Notes: generated from the sequence alone by a model not told the origin. Counted from the first letter of the stretch, positions 1-10,510 are shown. The stretch is DNA of 64,000 bases from Prostheceraeus crozeri (GCA_907163375.1 CAJQUW010006134.1:186001-250000), one strand, 5' to 3'. Made by a program: numbers and translations.

Positions 1-29
1 AAGTGCGGATTTAGTTAAAGGAAACTTAG

Positions 30-1159
30 TACAGGGTGAGGCATAATTCTGGAGATATAGGAAAAGTTGCATTTTGCACATTACTATGATGGTTAACCTA
101 ATTTATCACTGCTGAATTGGGTAAATACATGCAATGAGCATTTTACTTTGCAAAAAAATACAGCTGTGACCTCAAACTTGAATTACACAAGCTTCCACCT
201 GGATCTAGGGTATGATGAAAACAATTTATTTGAATAGGAATTGGTATTTAACAAGACATAAGGAAAAGAAAGGCTAATCACATTATGTGTACTATGTGGG
301 TGGCGTTCTGTTGTAGACACAGCTGGAGACAATTTTTCCAGTCAATACGACTACTCAAAACATCCGACGAAATGCAAGCACAACCATCAACAATTCTTTC
401 CTGCAAATGATCCAGATCCCTGATCTTCTTAGATTGAATCACTCCAATATCTCCAGTTTTGATGATTTATTTCACCGTTGACATAAAAACTGGATTCGTC
501 GGTGAAAAGAATCATCGAAGAGAAATTCGGAGATTCTTCCATACGCTGCAAAATTGGAAGAACACTGCGCTGACTAAGTCCATGTTCTTGTGATAGACGA
601 CGAGAGCTTCTGTGAGGACTTGGAAACCGCAGCTAAAATAGAGATCGATGACGCTTCATCTGTCACAGAGGGACGTCTTCCACTTCTCTCACGGTCGTCG
701 ACACTTCCAGTTTCCTTAAATTTACTGATCAGTTTTCCAGCGGCACTGTGTAATTGGTGGTCGTTCGGGTTGTCGACGATTGAAATCATCTGCTATTGCT
801 TGGTAGCTCCCGAAAGCGTCGCGCAAAACTACGTCAATGCGCTCTTTTTTCGACAGTGCCATAACTGCGTTGTAAAGCTCTATGATAATGAAGTGATGCT
901 TTAAATGCCGAGTACATGAATAGGTGACATCTTTCTTGAAGTTGAATAATTATCAATCAATATCTTGCATAGGTATCTGTATAATTGAATATTTTAATTA
1001 TCTATATGACTGAAATTGACTTGCAGTTAAATGAATTCGTCACAGAAATTTGTATGGTACATCAAACTTGGGCAAAAATGGAGAGATTCCCATTGAAAAT
1101 AATACATGTCGGATTCAGAATATATTTCCTGTGTCTCCAGAATTACGCCTCACCCTGTA
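30..1159 (-). mobile_element. Tc1/mariner-like DNA transposon, decayed copy with both ends
   Basis: The element runs 32-1157 and is flanked by the TA target duplication (30-31 and 1158-1159). Its terminal inverted repeats are about 30 bp with three mismatches and begin CAGGGTGAGGC. The minus strand holds the remains of one transposase, from a start at 862 down to about 300. At 1126 bp it is somewhat shorter than a full mariner, and the middle of the transposase gene is missing. TIRs, TA duplication and transposase remnants together make the family call secure; the subfamily is inferred from the helix-turn-helix type. Confidence 0.92.
300..862 (-). pseudogene. Mariner-like transposase remnant (DUF4817-type N-terminus)
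   Basis: Reading leftwards from the ATG at 862, the frame opens MALSKKERIDVVL and continues as a helix-turn-helix region. After a frameshift near 775 it reads FKETGSVDDRERSGRRPSVT, the linker typical of mariner-like transposases with a DUF4817 domain. About 70 codons on there is a break. Further left (about 410-560) are remains of the catalytic domain, FTDESSFYVNG followed by NWRYW, and near 300-360 the C-terminal pattern with LQLCLQQNATHI. The stretch between the DNA-binding part and the DES motif is deleted, so the first catalytic aspartate is retained but the rest of the triad is not. It cannot code for an active enzyme. Confidence 0.88.
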
Positions 1160-1570
1160 GTAAAGTACACCAAATAAAAGATAAAACAGGTTCTGAATGT
1201 TTCATGCAAAAAGCTCTGCGATGCTAGTCTAGTCCTACGAAGAGTTGAATAATTTTGGATTTTTATCAATTGCTTTTGATTAGATTCTAGTAGACTACTT
1301 CTTACTCGTAGAAGTAATATTGGTGACCGAAATATATAGCAAAAAGTTTATTTCATAATGTGATTACGCAAGCTTTTCATTCCAAGCAAAATCACATCGA
1401 TAATCAGCATTATTAAAATAATAGAGACGCGGATGCACTGATTCATTTTCTAATCAATGATGGCTGAAGTGACTCGTAATTACTTGCTAGACTGTAGGAC
1501 TACGCTTCGATACATGATGATTTCATCCGTTATTTACGGAAATTAATACAATATACAAGAGGCCAATATT
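1160..1570. other. No gene seen
   Basis: AT-rich sequence between the mariner copy and the tRNA-like block. The words near 1217-1235 and 1483-1505 (CTAGTCTAGTCCTACG and CTAGACTGTAGGACTACG) look loosely related but do not pair as clean terminal repeats. The part next to 1571 may be the body of the SINE described in the next entry. Confidence 0.5.
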
Positions 1571-1640
1571 CCGCGCTGGGATTGGAACCCAGGTATTCCA
1601 GTTACACTAGTGAGTGCTCCATCACGGGGCTACAATAGCA
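1571..1640 (-). repeat. tRNA-like head of a SINE (or tRNA pseudogene)
   Basis: On the minus strand a 70-base block has a box A-like word (TAGCCCCGTGATGGAGC) followed about 30 bases later by a box B-like word, GGTTCCAATCC, and then an acceptor-like stretch ending CAGCGCGG. This is the internal RNA polymerase III promoter layout of tRNA genes. The box B departs from GGTTCGAATCC and the stems are imperfect, so a working tRNA is unlikely. A tRNA-derived SINE whose body runs down toward 1490 fits better. Confidence 0.6.
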
Positions 1641-1953
1641 GCTGGTCAGCTGCAAAGCGAATGGTTGCATGTCGCAGTCAGCCAATGATCATACAATATA
1701 TTTTGATAATGCAAAATATAATAATTGATTGTTCAATCATAATTTGTGCATACATTCAAATGACTACTACTTTCAAATTAGACGGGCCTGGGCCTAAAAT
1801 TACTTCCGCAACGGGACCAAAGAATTCTGGCTTTCAAAAAAATGGTTGACGGGCCCGGACCGAATGCCCATTCTAGGCTCTTCTACCCAGGCTCAGCGAA
1901 GAAATACATGATAATATACGAGAATAACTCTTTTACCAGCATTCACGATCATT

Positions 1954-2226
1954 ATGAGAATCTAGTCTATGGAAAAATTCAGTTGTTTTCAGTCATTGGA
2001 ATGATAAAAATAAGTCATTTGAATTTAGATTAGTGGTTCAACGTACAATGTGCATGTAGAGTGAAGTTTATCTAAATATTTGAAATCATACCGTTCGATC
2101 AGTCACCAAATTTGAATGAAAATGAACAAAAATCTTCAAAAGTCCACTAATCCGCAAATAAGTGGCCGATTCCCAATTATCACTCTGCAGTGTCAATAGT
2201 CGGGCGATTATTCGGTGCACCCCTAA
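1954..2226 (+). repeat. Dispersed repeat copy A with hAT-like end
   Basis: About 270 bp that recur in the same orientation at 2943-3193, starting ATGAGAATCTAGTC in both and sharing long runs such as GTGCATGTAGAGTGAAGTT. The right edge, read inward, is GGGGTGCACCGAATAATCG, which resembles the end plus AATCGGCC subterminal repeats of non-autonomous hAT elements. No coding capacity. No matching left terminus or target duplication was found, so these may be one-ended fragments. Confidence 0.75.
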
Positions 2227-2942
2227 TCACATGTACGGCACCCCTAATTTATGTAGACAACAATGCTTGTGGATCATGGAGCTGAGATGACATTGGCTCT
2301 TATAGGTTGCATTTGAATAAGACTGAAAACGTTTTCAATTTCTTCCCGAAGTGGCTGTCCAGACGATGTCTACACATTTTCTACACACATAATAGTGATT
2401 AGCACTGAATCTACTGTGGTATTGAAGGCAACCAAGAATAGAGTGCAGGTCATGCTGATTCGTATGATCTGAAAGGATTGGATTAAATACCTTTGGATGA
2501 TACGGATTTGAGTCAAGACTCGATATTCCAGAAAATATACATGGAAATTAAGTTTTTAAATACAGCTGTTCATTAATGGTGAAAACCAATCAGCTTCTTT
2601 CCAGCACTGAACACATTGATGGTCAGAGTGCACACTATGTATTTCAACAATCTGCCTTCCATGTCATTCTTTGGTTGAGGGCTACTGTAAACATTTTGCG
2701 TTTGAGATTCGAAGGTTTCCAGTCAAAGCAGGGACATTATTGGTTCACCAGACATCATTCTATGTAGTCTGCTTTTCCTTTACTTAATGTTGCATTCATC
2801 ACTGATTGCAATTATGAATTGAATTATCGAATTGTTAGGTCTGACGCGGTCTGCGTACAGACGAAATTTTGGTAATAGAATTTTAAGATCAACGGCATCG
2901 GCTATTATTAAATTCAAATCGGGGAATTATTGAGAAATATGC
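2227..2942. other. Spacer between two repeat copies, no gene
   Basis: 716 bp of unique-looking AT-rich sequence between copies A and B of the dispersed repeat. Nothing recognisable was found on either strand. Confidence 0.5.
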
Positions 2943-3193
2943 ATGAGAATCTAGTCCATGGGAGAATTCAGTTGCTTTGATTCGCTGGAATGATAAAAAG
3001 AAGTAATTTGAATTTAGAGCAGTAGTTCAATGCACAATGTGCATGTAGAGTGAAGTTAATCTAAATATTTGAAATCTTGTCTTTCGATCAGTCACTAAAT
3101 TTGAATGAAAATCAACAAAATCTTCAAAAGTCCACTAATCGTCAAATAATCGGCCGATTATCAGTCTGCAGTGTCAGTAATCGGTACACCCTT
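2943..3193 (+). repeat. Dispersed repeat copy B with hAT-like end
   Basis: Second direct copy of the 1954-2226 repeat, about 80-85 percent identical by eye. It keeps the AATCGGCCGATTAT subterminal palindrome better than copy A, and ends in CGGTACACCC. The H2B-bearing hAT element is inserted immediately to its right (target duplication starts at 3194). Confidence 0.75.
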
Positions 3194-4208
3194 AGTCTTA
3201 TCCAGTGGCGTAGCGTGCTTCAAAACGTCTCCGGGGCTAAAATCAGTCTTGTCATCGGCATACCTTATAGCATGTAGCATATAATGCATGCTATTGTGTA
3301 GCTCTCTATGTATACAGGTTAATAATTTCCACAATCAAGTCGTTATATAGCATTATAATTACCTAGATATTATAGTACCTAGATTTACCTACTTTGCAAC
3401 GATATCGGTGACGGTGACTAGGCATAATACAATTAGAAAAAGCATCTCCGGATTTCGCCTTCAGGTTTGAAGAGTTTTCTAATGGACTTGCAATCGCTTA
3501 CTTAGCTTTTGCTGCGGCAATGTCTGTTAGTGCGCTCATTGAGAGAAGCCATTTTGTTGAACGATCCCAGCTTTGATAGTGGTCATTCTACCAGGTGCAG
3601 CTGTAGTTCTACCGTGGATGATGCTTGCAAAAAGAATGTCGTTTTGACTGCGCAATGTGACGGCCCAACATATATTTTGTAGTGATATAAATCAACATAC
3701 CGCATCTAAGTCACTATCGGTTTTGAGCTAGAGCATTTCTTTGGATGATAAACAGAACTCTTCCTCTTGTTGCTTCCGTTATTATTACGTTGAGTGTGAT
3801 CAACCAAAAACATTGCATTCCTTCACACAATTTCAGTAAATATTCAGCCTCTTTTTTTACTGCAACCTTTCCATTGTTTATACATTCTGTCATAATCCGT
3901 CAAACATCATTTTGGTTGTGTTAAAACACATTAACCTTCTGCAATGTTGATCAGAATTTTGTGAAAATTAGACAATGCGTTATGTCGAGACAACCATTCA
4001 CTATTCCAAAATATATCAAGGTCCGAAAATCATGCCATTTAAAAGGGCATCAAAATAGTATTCTCGTCGATATAGCCTATTGACCTTCCACGCGAGATGC
4101 TGAAATATAATATTTTGCAGATAACTGCGTTTGATGCAACGCATAATAGGAATAGGCTTGCAAAACTAAGCTATTCAGTACATGCGCATTCAAAGCATGT
4201 ACAGCAAG

Positions 4209-4574
4209 ATGGCACCGAAAGTATCAGGCAAAGCTGCGAAAAAGTCTAGTAAGGCTAAGGCCCCGAAGACCGACAAGAAACGCAACCACAAGCGTAAGGA
4301 GAGCTATGCCATCTACATCTACAAAGTGCTCCAACAGGTGCACCCCGATACTGGTATCTCCAGCAAGGCCATGTCCATCATGAACAGCTTCGTGAACGAC
4401 ATCTTCGAGAGTATTGCCAACGAGAGCAGCCGACTTGCTCACTACAACAAGAAGTCGACCGTCTCCAGTCGGGAAATTCAAACCGCTGTTCGCCTTTTGT
4501 TGCCTGGTGAATTGGTTAAGCATGCAGTCAGCGAAAATACCAAGGCCGTCACTAAGTACACTGGCTCCAAGTAA
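4209..4574 (+). CDS. H2B: Histone H2B, intronless and intact
   Basis: Core nucleosomal histone; H2B pairs with H2A on chromatin. The 121-residue product starts [12 protein letters not shown] (lysine-rich tail to about residue 30). It then runs through the fold from [31 protein letters not shown] and [16 protein letters not shown] to the C-terminal helix ending AVTKYTGSK, the usual length and order. The start at 4209 is chosen over an in-frame ATG at 4182 because all H2B proteins begin at this position. Differences from typical arthropod H2B include KVLQQVHP for KVLKQVHP and FESIANESS for FERIAAEAS. The frame has no stops or shifts, and its balanced GC contrasts with the AT-rich flanks. No canonical histone 3' stem-loop (GGCTCTTTTCAGAGCC type) follows, and the first AATAAA is about 540 bp downstream. 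It lies alone, not in a histone cluster, inside a hAT element. Confidence 0.97.
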   Translation: MAPKVSGKAAKKSSKAKAPKTDKKRNHKRKESYAIYIYKVLQQVHPDTGISSKAMSIMNSFVNDIFESIANESSRLAHYNKKSTVSSREIQTAVRLLLPGELVKHAVSENTKAVTKYTGSK

Positions 4575-5210
4575 ATACCGTTGCTTCTGTGAACGCTCAA
4601 GTCTAGCGGCCTTCGGTTAGTAAGTTCTAATGTATAATGACCTCAAAATCATCCATTATCTATTACATATGTAAAGTACCTGGTTCTTGTCTAGAAGTCA
4701 CTTTGATGTTTTCAAATAATCATGAAAGAATGAAGAAGTGAACGCAGGTATGTGTAAACTATTAGCTACGCGCTTGTCAGACTCGCCGTGATTAGCCGGT
4801 CAGGGTGTGCAGTGTAAGTGTCAGCCGTAAAGAATTCCCTGCCTTCGCCCGGGTTGGATCACAGAGATGGATTGATTCTCCGTGGGTTGCATGCAGTGGC
4901 CGCGACGAGCTGTTCTGGCGCGTGCGAACGGCACATTGATAGATTGGCTGAGTTGTCGATGACATTAACAAGCCATTGTTGATCATGTGTGACTCGTGTT
5001 AGATTTTGGCCAATCGGTGCAATCTCGGCGACACTCCGGCGACTGCCCCTTAGACAGGAAGAGAGATAAAGACACCGACAATTCTGCATGCAAAGATGGC
5101 AAAGATCGAAACATGAAATAAAGACTTAATAAGAAGTAGCGCTTGATCACTGACGCGTAGGCCCGTATAGTACTTGACAAAAATGTGTCGCGGAATTTAT
5201 CTAAAAATGC

Positions 5211-5245
5211 ATTCGGGGCTCTGCACCGAATGCAGAGCCCCGAAT
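5211..5245. repeat. Perfect hairpin inside the hAT right end
   Basis: ATTCGGGGCTCTGCA (5211-5225) pairs exactly with 5231-5245 around a 5-base loop. The flanking bases repeat the CGAATGCCCC word twice more (5241-5260). Subterminal palindromes and short repeats of this sort are common transposase-binding regions in hAT elements. Confidence 0.85.
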
Positions 5246-5570
5246 GCCCCGAATGCCCCAATGGACGCTACGCCCCTGGTCTTATCTAATGTTATGTTCA
5301 AAATATACCTTAAATCAAAATATTTTATTATGAAAGTGATTGACATTAACATCAGACCTCGAAGGTGAATCAGATTAATTGAACTTTTTGACGGAGCTCA
5401 TGCCAACACATGGGGGAACATTTGTTATCAGCTTATGTTGCAGGTCTTCTGTATGTTGAAATACTAAAACCCATCATCTAATAATCGTAAAATTTGACTG
5501 TAAGCATCATTGAGATTGTCTTGCGCAAGTCAGGTATCTGTTACATTGAATTTCATGTTTAAACTTGTAG

Positions 5571-5654
5571 ATGATCATGACCGAATTGGATGTTGAAGTT
5601 ATGTTGCCATTCTTCAAATCCAGCTCTTCACAAGCTGCTGCTGCTGCCACAAAG
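5571..5654 (+). CDS. AMD1: S-adenosylmethionine decarboxylase, internal exon
   Basis: First of four visible exons of the enzyme that converts S-adenosylmethionine to its decarboxylated form, the aminopropyl donor for spermidine and spermine in the cytosol. The 84-bp exon, 28 codons in phase 0 at both ends, is bounded by an acceptor (AACTTGTAG) and a donor (GTAGGG). It begins MIMTELDVEVMLPFFK, matching the human stretch ILMSELDPAVMDQFY near residue 175, and ends in an alanine-rich linker before ATK. That linker corresponds to the variable loop before the SGI motif of the next exon. The exons for the N-terminal half, including the Glu-Ser self-processing site that makes the pyruvoyl group, were not found between 1 and 5570 and probably lie left of the window. 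Confidence 0.9.
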
Positions 5655-7389
5655 GTAGGGAAAAACATCAATTTAAAGTGAATGAAAGTTTTTCTTCTGA
5701 ATGCTAAGTGGAGGTTCGTATTCGCGGAGCCACAGATGAACTGGGTTAAACATATATGAAGCTAACGTAGCAGAAAATGTTCTCGTTTGTGTCTACTAGA
5801 ACATATAGACATGTAGAGGTTTGTTCGGCGGAGGGCAGGTGAGTTGTCCAAACAGACAATGTGAGGGACTTTACAATGTGACAATGTAAAGGACTATCTA
5901 CAATTCATTTTATTCCACAGCAATGAAGGCATATTAGCATATATAGCATTCATTTTTTGCACCAAAGATCGTCTATCCATCTTAAATGCTGGAGCAAGAA
6001 TCACTAAGTGGTAGAAACAAGTACCTGAATCTTCCTAGTGTTATTGAAGCAGCTCTTTCTGTTGCTCACAAGAAGTTTTTCAGATGGTAGAAATACTTGA
6101 TGCCGATAGAACAACGCTTCCATCTCTGTTATCGGAATAGGAGCATTTCCAATCACGGAAGACCTCAGCGCTAAATGCATCATTGAAGGTGCATCAGCAG
6201 GAATTAGAGAGAGATAAAGAAAGGGAAAAGGCGGAAAACTACAACGAGGAAGAAAAAAGCGCGAAGTAAAAGCTGAGATGAAAAGAATCAGACTAAAATG
6301 GACTAACTGTCAAGTCTCATCACGAAAGAATCGAGACAGTCAAGAGCAAAGACAATTGTCGGGGATGCGCCCAACCTGTTTCAATGACAGTACTATACAA
6401 AAGAACGCTATGGACGGCATCATTATTGTATCTGTGACTTTTGGCAATAGAAAAGTCGAATCATCTTCAAAATTTTACTTGAAATGCAAAATAGAAAACC
6501 GCAATAAACAACAATTGAATACAGCATAGCGAAAAATAGGTTCAGAAGAAGTGGTTCTCTGACAACAGCTTGCTTGTCCATTCTGTACATTGCTTACCAA
6601 TACTTGGTCAATTAGTAAAAAATCTCATACTTATTCAGTGGAAAGTTAGGATATTCTTGTGAAAATTTTATTGGAAATTTTCTATTTGGGGAAGTTAATT
6701 TCGATTCTTATTCTCCAGCTGTGCGATACGCAAAATATTTTTCTTGATTTCAAAAGTCTGCACTCACCAATCATCGAAATATTTGTAAATTTTGCAATAC
6801 AGTCACTCACTCCTGTTTCACGTCCGTTGAACCCGTCTGACGGTGCTAGAGGATTGTTTCCAAATTGCGCGACTCCATTAAACTCGATCGTTGGGGAGCG
6901 GAGGGTTGAAGTTGGCGGGGTCTACCGATCGATCTAATTCCATTCTGGACGCCCTTTTGATCCAGCTCGATTGACTTCGCCTTTCGACGTGACCAAACCA
7001 GCATAGCCGAGAGCGAACGCTCGCTAATATAATGTTTCTCTCCCCCTACCTGCGCAGAATACAAAAATGTGAATCATAGGAAACATTCATTGTTCAATGT
7101 GGCTGAATTAAGTTAGCAATAAATACTAGTTGATGATCATAATTATGTCTATGTCATTTTATAGACATTCTGACAAACGAATGGTAATAGTTTTTACAGA
7201 TTACTCAAGTGCGGTTTGCTTGTAAAGGTTATAATGCGATTGACAAGAAACTCATTTCAAACTTTGGACTTCTTGATATTAAGCTGTCGTAGCAGGGCTT
7301 TTTTGCTAAGCTGAACCTGGTCCGATATAAGATAATGAGTCCAAAGATAGCATTGTACAGTGTACGACAAAAATCAATGAATTACAGAA
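5655..7389. other. Start of an 11.0-kb intron, no gene recognised
   Basis: Intronic sequence of the decarboxylase gene. Around 5976-6130 a short decayed frame (ALSVAHKKFF) hints at transposon coding sequence but could not be assigned. 6840-7050 is GC-richer and contains GAGCGAACGCTCGC-like palindromic words. Nothing else stands out. Confidence 0.5.
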
Positions 7390-8040
7390 CACTTGAATCA
7401 TTGTCGATCGATTTCGTATCGCTTATTGATACATCATCAGGGTATCAAGTTACAGATCAGCAAAAATGAGGCTTATATACAAATTAAAATAATCAAGTAA
7501 ACACAGTTAAGAACAGCTAAAATGAAATTTACAATAGAATGGAGAAGAAATTGCGCATTTACAATTACCTCTATGCATTACAATTAAAAGATATGCAACG
7601 GAATAGAAGAATCGCATTCGTTCAATAAATTATCAGTTCCATGCATTTTGATCAATATAGATTCAGCTATGCGAGTGTGTTTAGTGCGGCAGACAATAGA
7701 AAATCATTCGCCGTCGCTTTATGAATATGCTTCGTAACTTCAGAATCTTGTGGTCTGCCTTTGATATGCTCATCAATGCGAGTGATCAGGTGTCTACAAG
7801 TCTCACCAAGGTAGCAACTGTAGCATTGCCCACATTTGAATTTGCAGACTAAATAAGAGATGAGATTCGTAGGCACTGGATCTTTGTTGGAAAAGATGTT
7901 GCGAGTTTTGAAGGCATTAAAAACTACGGAAACTTTGCGATTATCTGGTAGGATACGGTTGATCCGATAATATTGAGCTCTGGTATGCGAAAAGTTACTG
8001 CTATACCCCTGATATACAGAAAATGACATTGTTCAGCAAT
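7390..8040 (-). mobile_element. Penelope-like retroelement fragment, GIY-YIG end
   Basis: The minus strand encodes about 120 residues of the GIY-YIG nuclease that ends Penelope-like polymerases: a Cys-rich lead (VCKFKCGQCYSCYLGE), then TCRHLITRIDEHI, the family pattern of Cys pairs followed by YLGET and a downstream Arg-x-x-Glu-His. Past the stop, at about 7440-7412, lies a hammerhead-ribozyme-like motif. The reverse transcriptase part is absent, so this is a truncated copy. It sits antisense in the decarboxylase intron. Confidence 0.82.
7396..7442 (-). ncRNA. Hammerhead-ribozyme-like motif of a Penelope element
   Basis: The minus strand reads CTGATGA (7440-7434), then GTATC and GATAC able to form a 5-bp stem around a short loop, then GAAA (7415-7412). 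This is the conserved core order of a hammerhead ribozyme, and Penelope-like elements are known to carry hammerheads in their terminal repeats. One unpaired base precedes the stem and stem III is unclear, so activity is uncertain. Confidence 0.55.
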
Positions 8041-8304
8041 TTAAACCACAACACGCTATGGAAAAGATGTGCACGGGACTTGTCAAATCTTAAAATAGAC
8101 ATGCAAATAGCGCATTTCTGAAGGAGTGACTATTTCGAAACCTTGTATTATTCATTTTCTCCATCAGTTAGTGTGGTGTGGTTTAAATTGTTGTACAAAA
8201 TTGCTTCTGCACAACAGGATATGTTTTTAAACAAACAGTATTTGCTCATTTCGAAGAATTTCTGACCGGTTAGATAAGGGAGGGACATTTTCCAAACTTT
8301 CATT

Positions 8305-8827
8305 TCATCCGTTTAGCGTCTTTTTCTCCACCTCTTTGGTTGGATTCTTGATGAAATGCCTCCTCCAAGTGTTCCGATCGAGGGCGTCGGCTTCCTTGAG
8401 GCACAATTGCTGACAGTCCGCGGACACTTTATCTTTCCAGGTCTTCTCTGGGCGTCCTCTTACTGTTGTTCCCTGATCTTCATTTTCCATACTTTCTTCA
8501 CCTAATCGCTGTTACCCTTCCGCACCACATGACCGTGCAATGATATCGCAATCTACACACCCTCATGGCATCATCGATCGAATCTAGGTTCAGGCGAGCT
8601 AGAAGGTCTTCACTGGCCACTCTATATCTTCGAGAGATGCTCCATCTGATCATCATTCTGTCTGCTACCTCCGATCTCTTTTCTAAAGCTGTCATGGCAG
8701 ATGTCTCACTTCCGTAAGTCATGCAGACTCTGACGCATGAGACATAGATCTTTCCCGTCATCCAGTATCGAGTAGCACGACTTGTCATGATAGGCGATAG
8801 CTCTCTGAATTTATGTGCTCTATACAC
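8305..8827 (-). mobile_element. LINE fragment, C-terminal part of reverse transcriptase ORF
   Basis: Two adjoining minus-strand frames encode the region behind the polymerase of an APE-type LINE: KIYVSCVRVCMTYGSET, then RMMIRWSISRRYR and RLRYHCTVMWCGRV, followed by GRPEKTWKDKV and a DRNTWRRH tail. This order (YGSETW, MxRW, WxGHV, GRPxxTW) is common to RTE/CR1-like LINEs. The piece is 5'-truncated and contains one frame change near 8490. Clade assignment is tentative. Confidence 0.8.
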
Positions 8828-10230
8828 ATTTTCGGAAGCTCTGTGTACATTTTCTGCAATGATTACTTAATTAGTGACCTATAATTTAAGAAAATTATTG
8901 ACACAATTTAACACTAAATAAACATTTTATTATTCAGTTTTGTCAGAAAAAGTCCTGTATGTTTGATAGATATGAATTTGGTAATCATTAAAACTTGCAA
9001 TTTGTTCATGACCTATATAATGAGTCTATATTTTGATTTTAGGCCTATAAAAACATTCTCATAAGAATGAAATCTCGAGGAACGGTCGACTCATGAATAG
9101 GACTGCACTATGTTGTCTCACGGTTTCACAATTAAGTTTTTCTTCGATGAGGACAGCTGTTGCTAGAAGTGGGTCTTTTGAGTTGTCTGACTTGGTGATC
9201 CAACCGGCAGATATTCTATTCTTTCTCAAGCATCTTATCATCCACCATCAACATGTATTAGTACTGGTAACCTTTCCAAGTTAGTTGAACCTCTAGGCGT
9301 CTTACTTTATACCAGTATGTGATTTTTCAGTCGCATTGTTTCATCCGTTTTATCATATTTTATGTATATCCCGCATTTCGCAGTGCTTAAGACTGTTCAT
9401 TTCGGAAAGACAGGTGTCCTGTATTTTGAATGTCTGACAGTGTCGATGGCTACGGTGATCAACTTTCCCTTGCAGACCGATGTTGTTTAAGAAAGCATTA
9501 GTGAATCCATATCATCCCTCCATGCGACTGACGAACATTTATCTTCTTCGGAGACCATGAGCGTAGACTGATTGATATAATGTGCTCTGTGATAACAAGC
9601 TTCTTTAACTAATTTTTATTATCTTCGTTTTATGTAGTATTTAAGCATTTCAACAGTCTGATGAAATGGCAAGATAATATCACTTACATATGAACATTTT
9701 ATTATTGCATGAAATTGTTAATAAAATCATAATGAAGCAAGTCTTTCACTACCCAAGACTAGTAAGTAAAAGAAGAGAGAAATTCTTTTGTAGCATCTTG
9801 AACTCATTTATCTTCAGTTAGAACACGAACTCGGTAATTGTCAGCAGATGTAACGGAAGGTCTCATGATTGCTCTCTGTCATCTTGATAGTAATTATGAA
9901 TAATATAATGATGAATTTCTGCACCAGCGGTTCTCAACCTTTCATAAAGAGGTAAAGCTAGTCCTCAAATGGTCCTCAAATTCATGTTTTGTATATCATG
10001 TGTTTGAAGTTTCTTCTCAAATTTGTAATCTAACACTGGAATGCTACGAGTTTAAAGGCTGAAATTGATAAAGCCTACATTTATAAAATTGTTCTGTACC
10101 TCGTCTTCTGCATGTCTCTGTCGTGCTACCCTAATAGACAACCGGTTCTCCTTCCATTTTACAAAATTCACATACCTATCCTTGGTCACCCATTCCTTTG
10201 CATTAGTGTTGTCTTCTTCTTATTCGCCTG
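8828..10230. other. Intron, no gene seen
   Basis: AT-rich intronic DNA between a LINE fragment and a minisatellite. Short open frames on both strands near 9059-9284 overlap each other and resemble no family. Confidence 0.5.
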
Positions 10231-10510
10231 TCTGCACTTTCGTTTTCATTCCATCGGTCCTTGCGTTTCCCAGGTAAAAAAAGCCTACTTCGTTGTTGGA
10301 GTCTTGACTCTGCAGTCTGCACTTTGGGTTCCATTCTACTGGTCCTTGCGTCTGCCAAGTAAAGTAAGCTTCCTTCGTTGTTGCAGTCTGCCTTTCTGCA
10401 CTTTGCTTTTCATTCCATTGCTCCTTGCTAAGGTAAAGAAATCCTCCTTCATTGTTGCAGTGTTGACTCCTCTTGTCTGCACTTTGGTCTCCATTCTACT
10501 GGTGGTGACA
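10231..10510 (+). repeat. Minisatellite, about 80-bp unit, 3.5 copies
   Basis: Copies begin with TCTGCACTTT at 10231, 10316, 10395 and 10476 (periods 85, 79, 81). Each continues with a TCCATTCTACTGGTCCTTGC-like core and a CTTCGTTGTTGCAG end. A further diverged unit lies at about 12510-12575, beyond a LINE. A 157-codon open frame across the array is a by-product of the repeats. Confidence 0.85.

Larger units (their letters stand above)
3202..5278. mobile_element. hAT-type non-autonomous element carrying a histone H2B gene
   Basis: The left end reads CAGTGGCGTAGCGT and the right end, reverse-complemented, CAGGGGCGTAGCGT: 14-bp inverted repeats with one mismatch. They are flanked by the exact 8-bp duplication GTCTTATC (3194-3201 and 5279-5286). 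End sequence and 8-bp duplication are diagnostic of the hAT superfamily. No transposase reading frame is present in the 2077 bp, so it must have been moved by an enzyme made elsewhere. The only coding content is the H2B gene at 4209-4574. A perfect 15-bp hairpin sits just inside the right end. The rest (3300-4200 and 4620-5200) holds no recognisable gene; 4740-5060 is more GC-rich than its surroundings. Confidence 0.9.

Noticed and set aside
590-904. 104-codon plus-strand open frame
   Set aside because: It is the antisense shadow of the mariner-like transposase that reads on the minus strand.
4224-4523. 99-codon minus-strand open frame
   Set aside because: Antisense shadow of the H2B gene.
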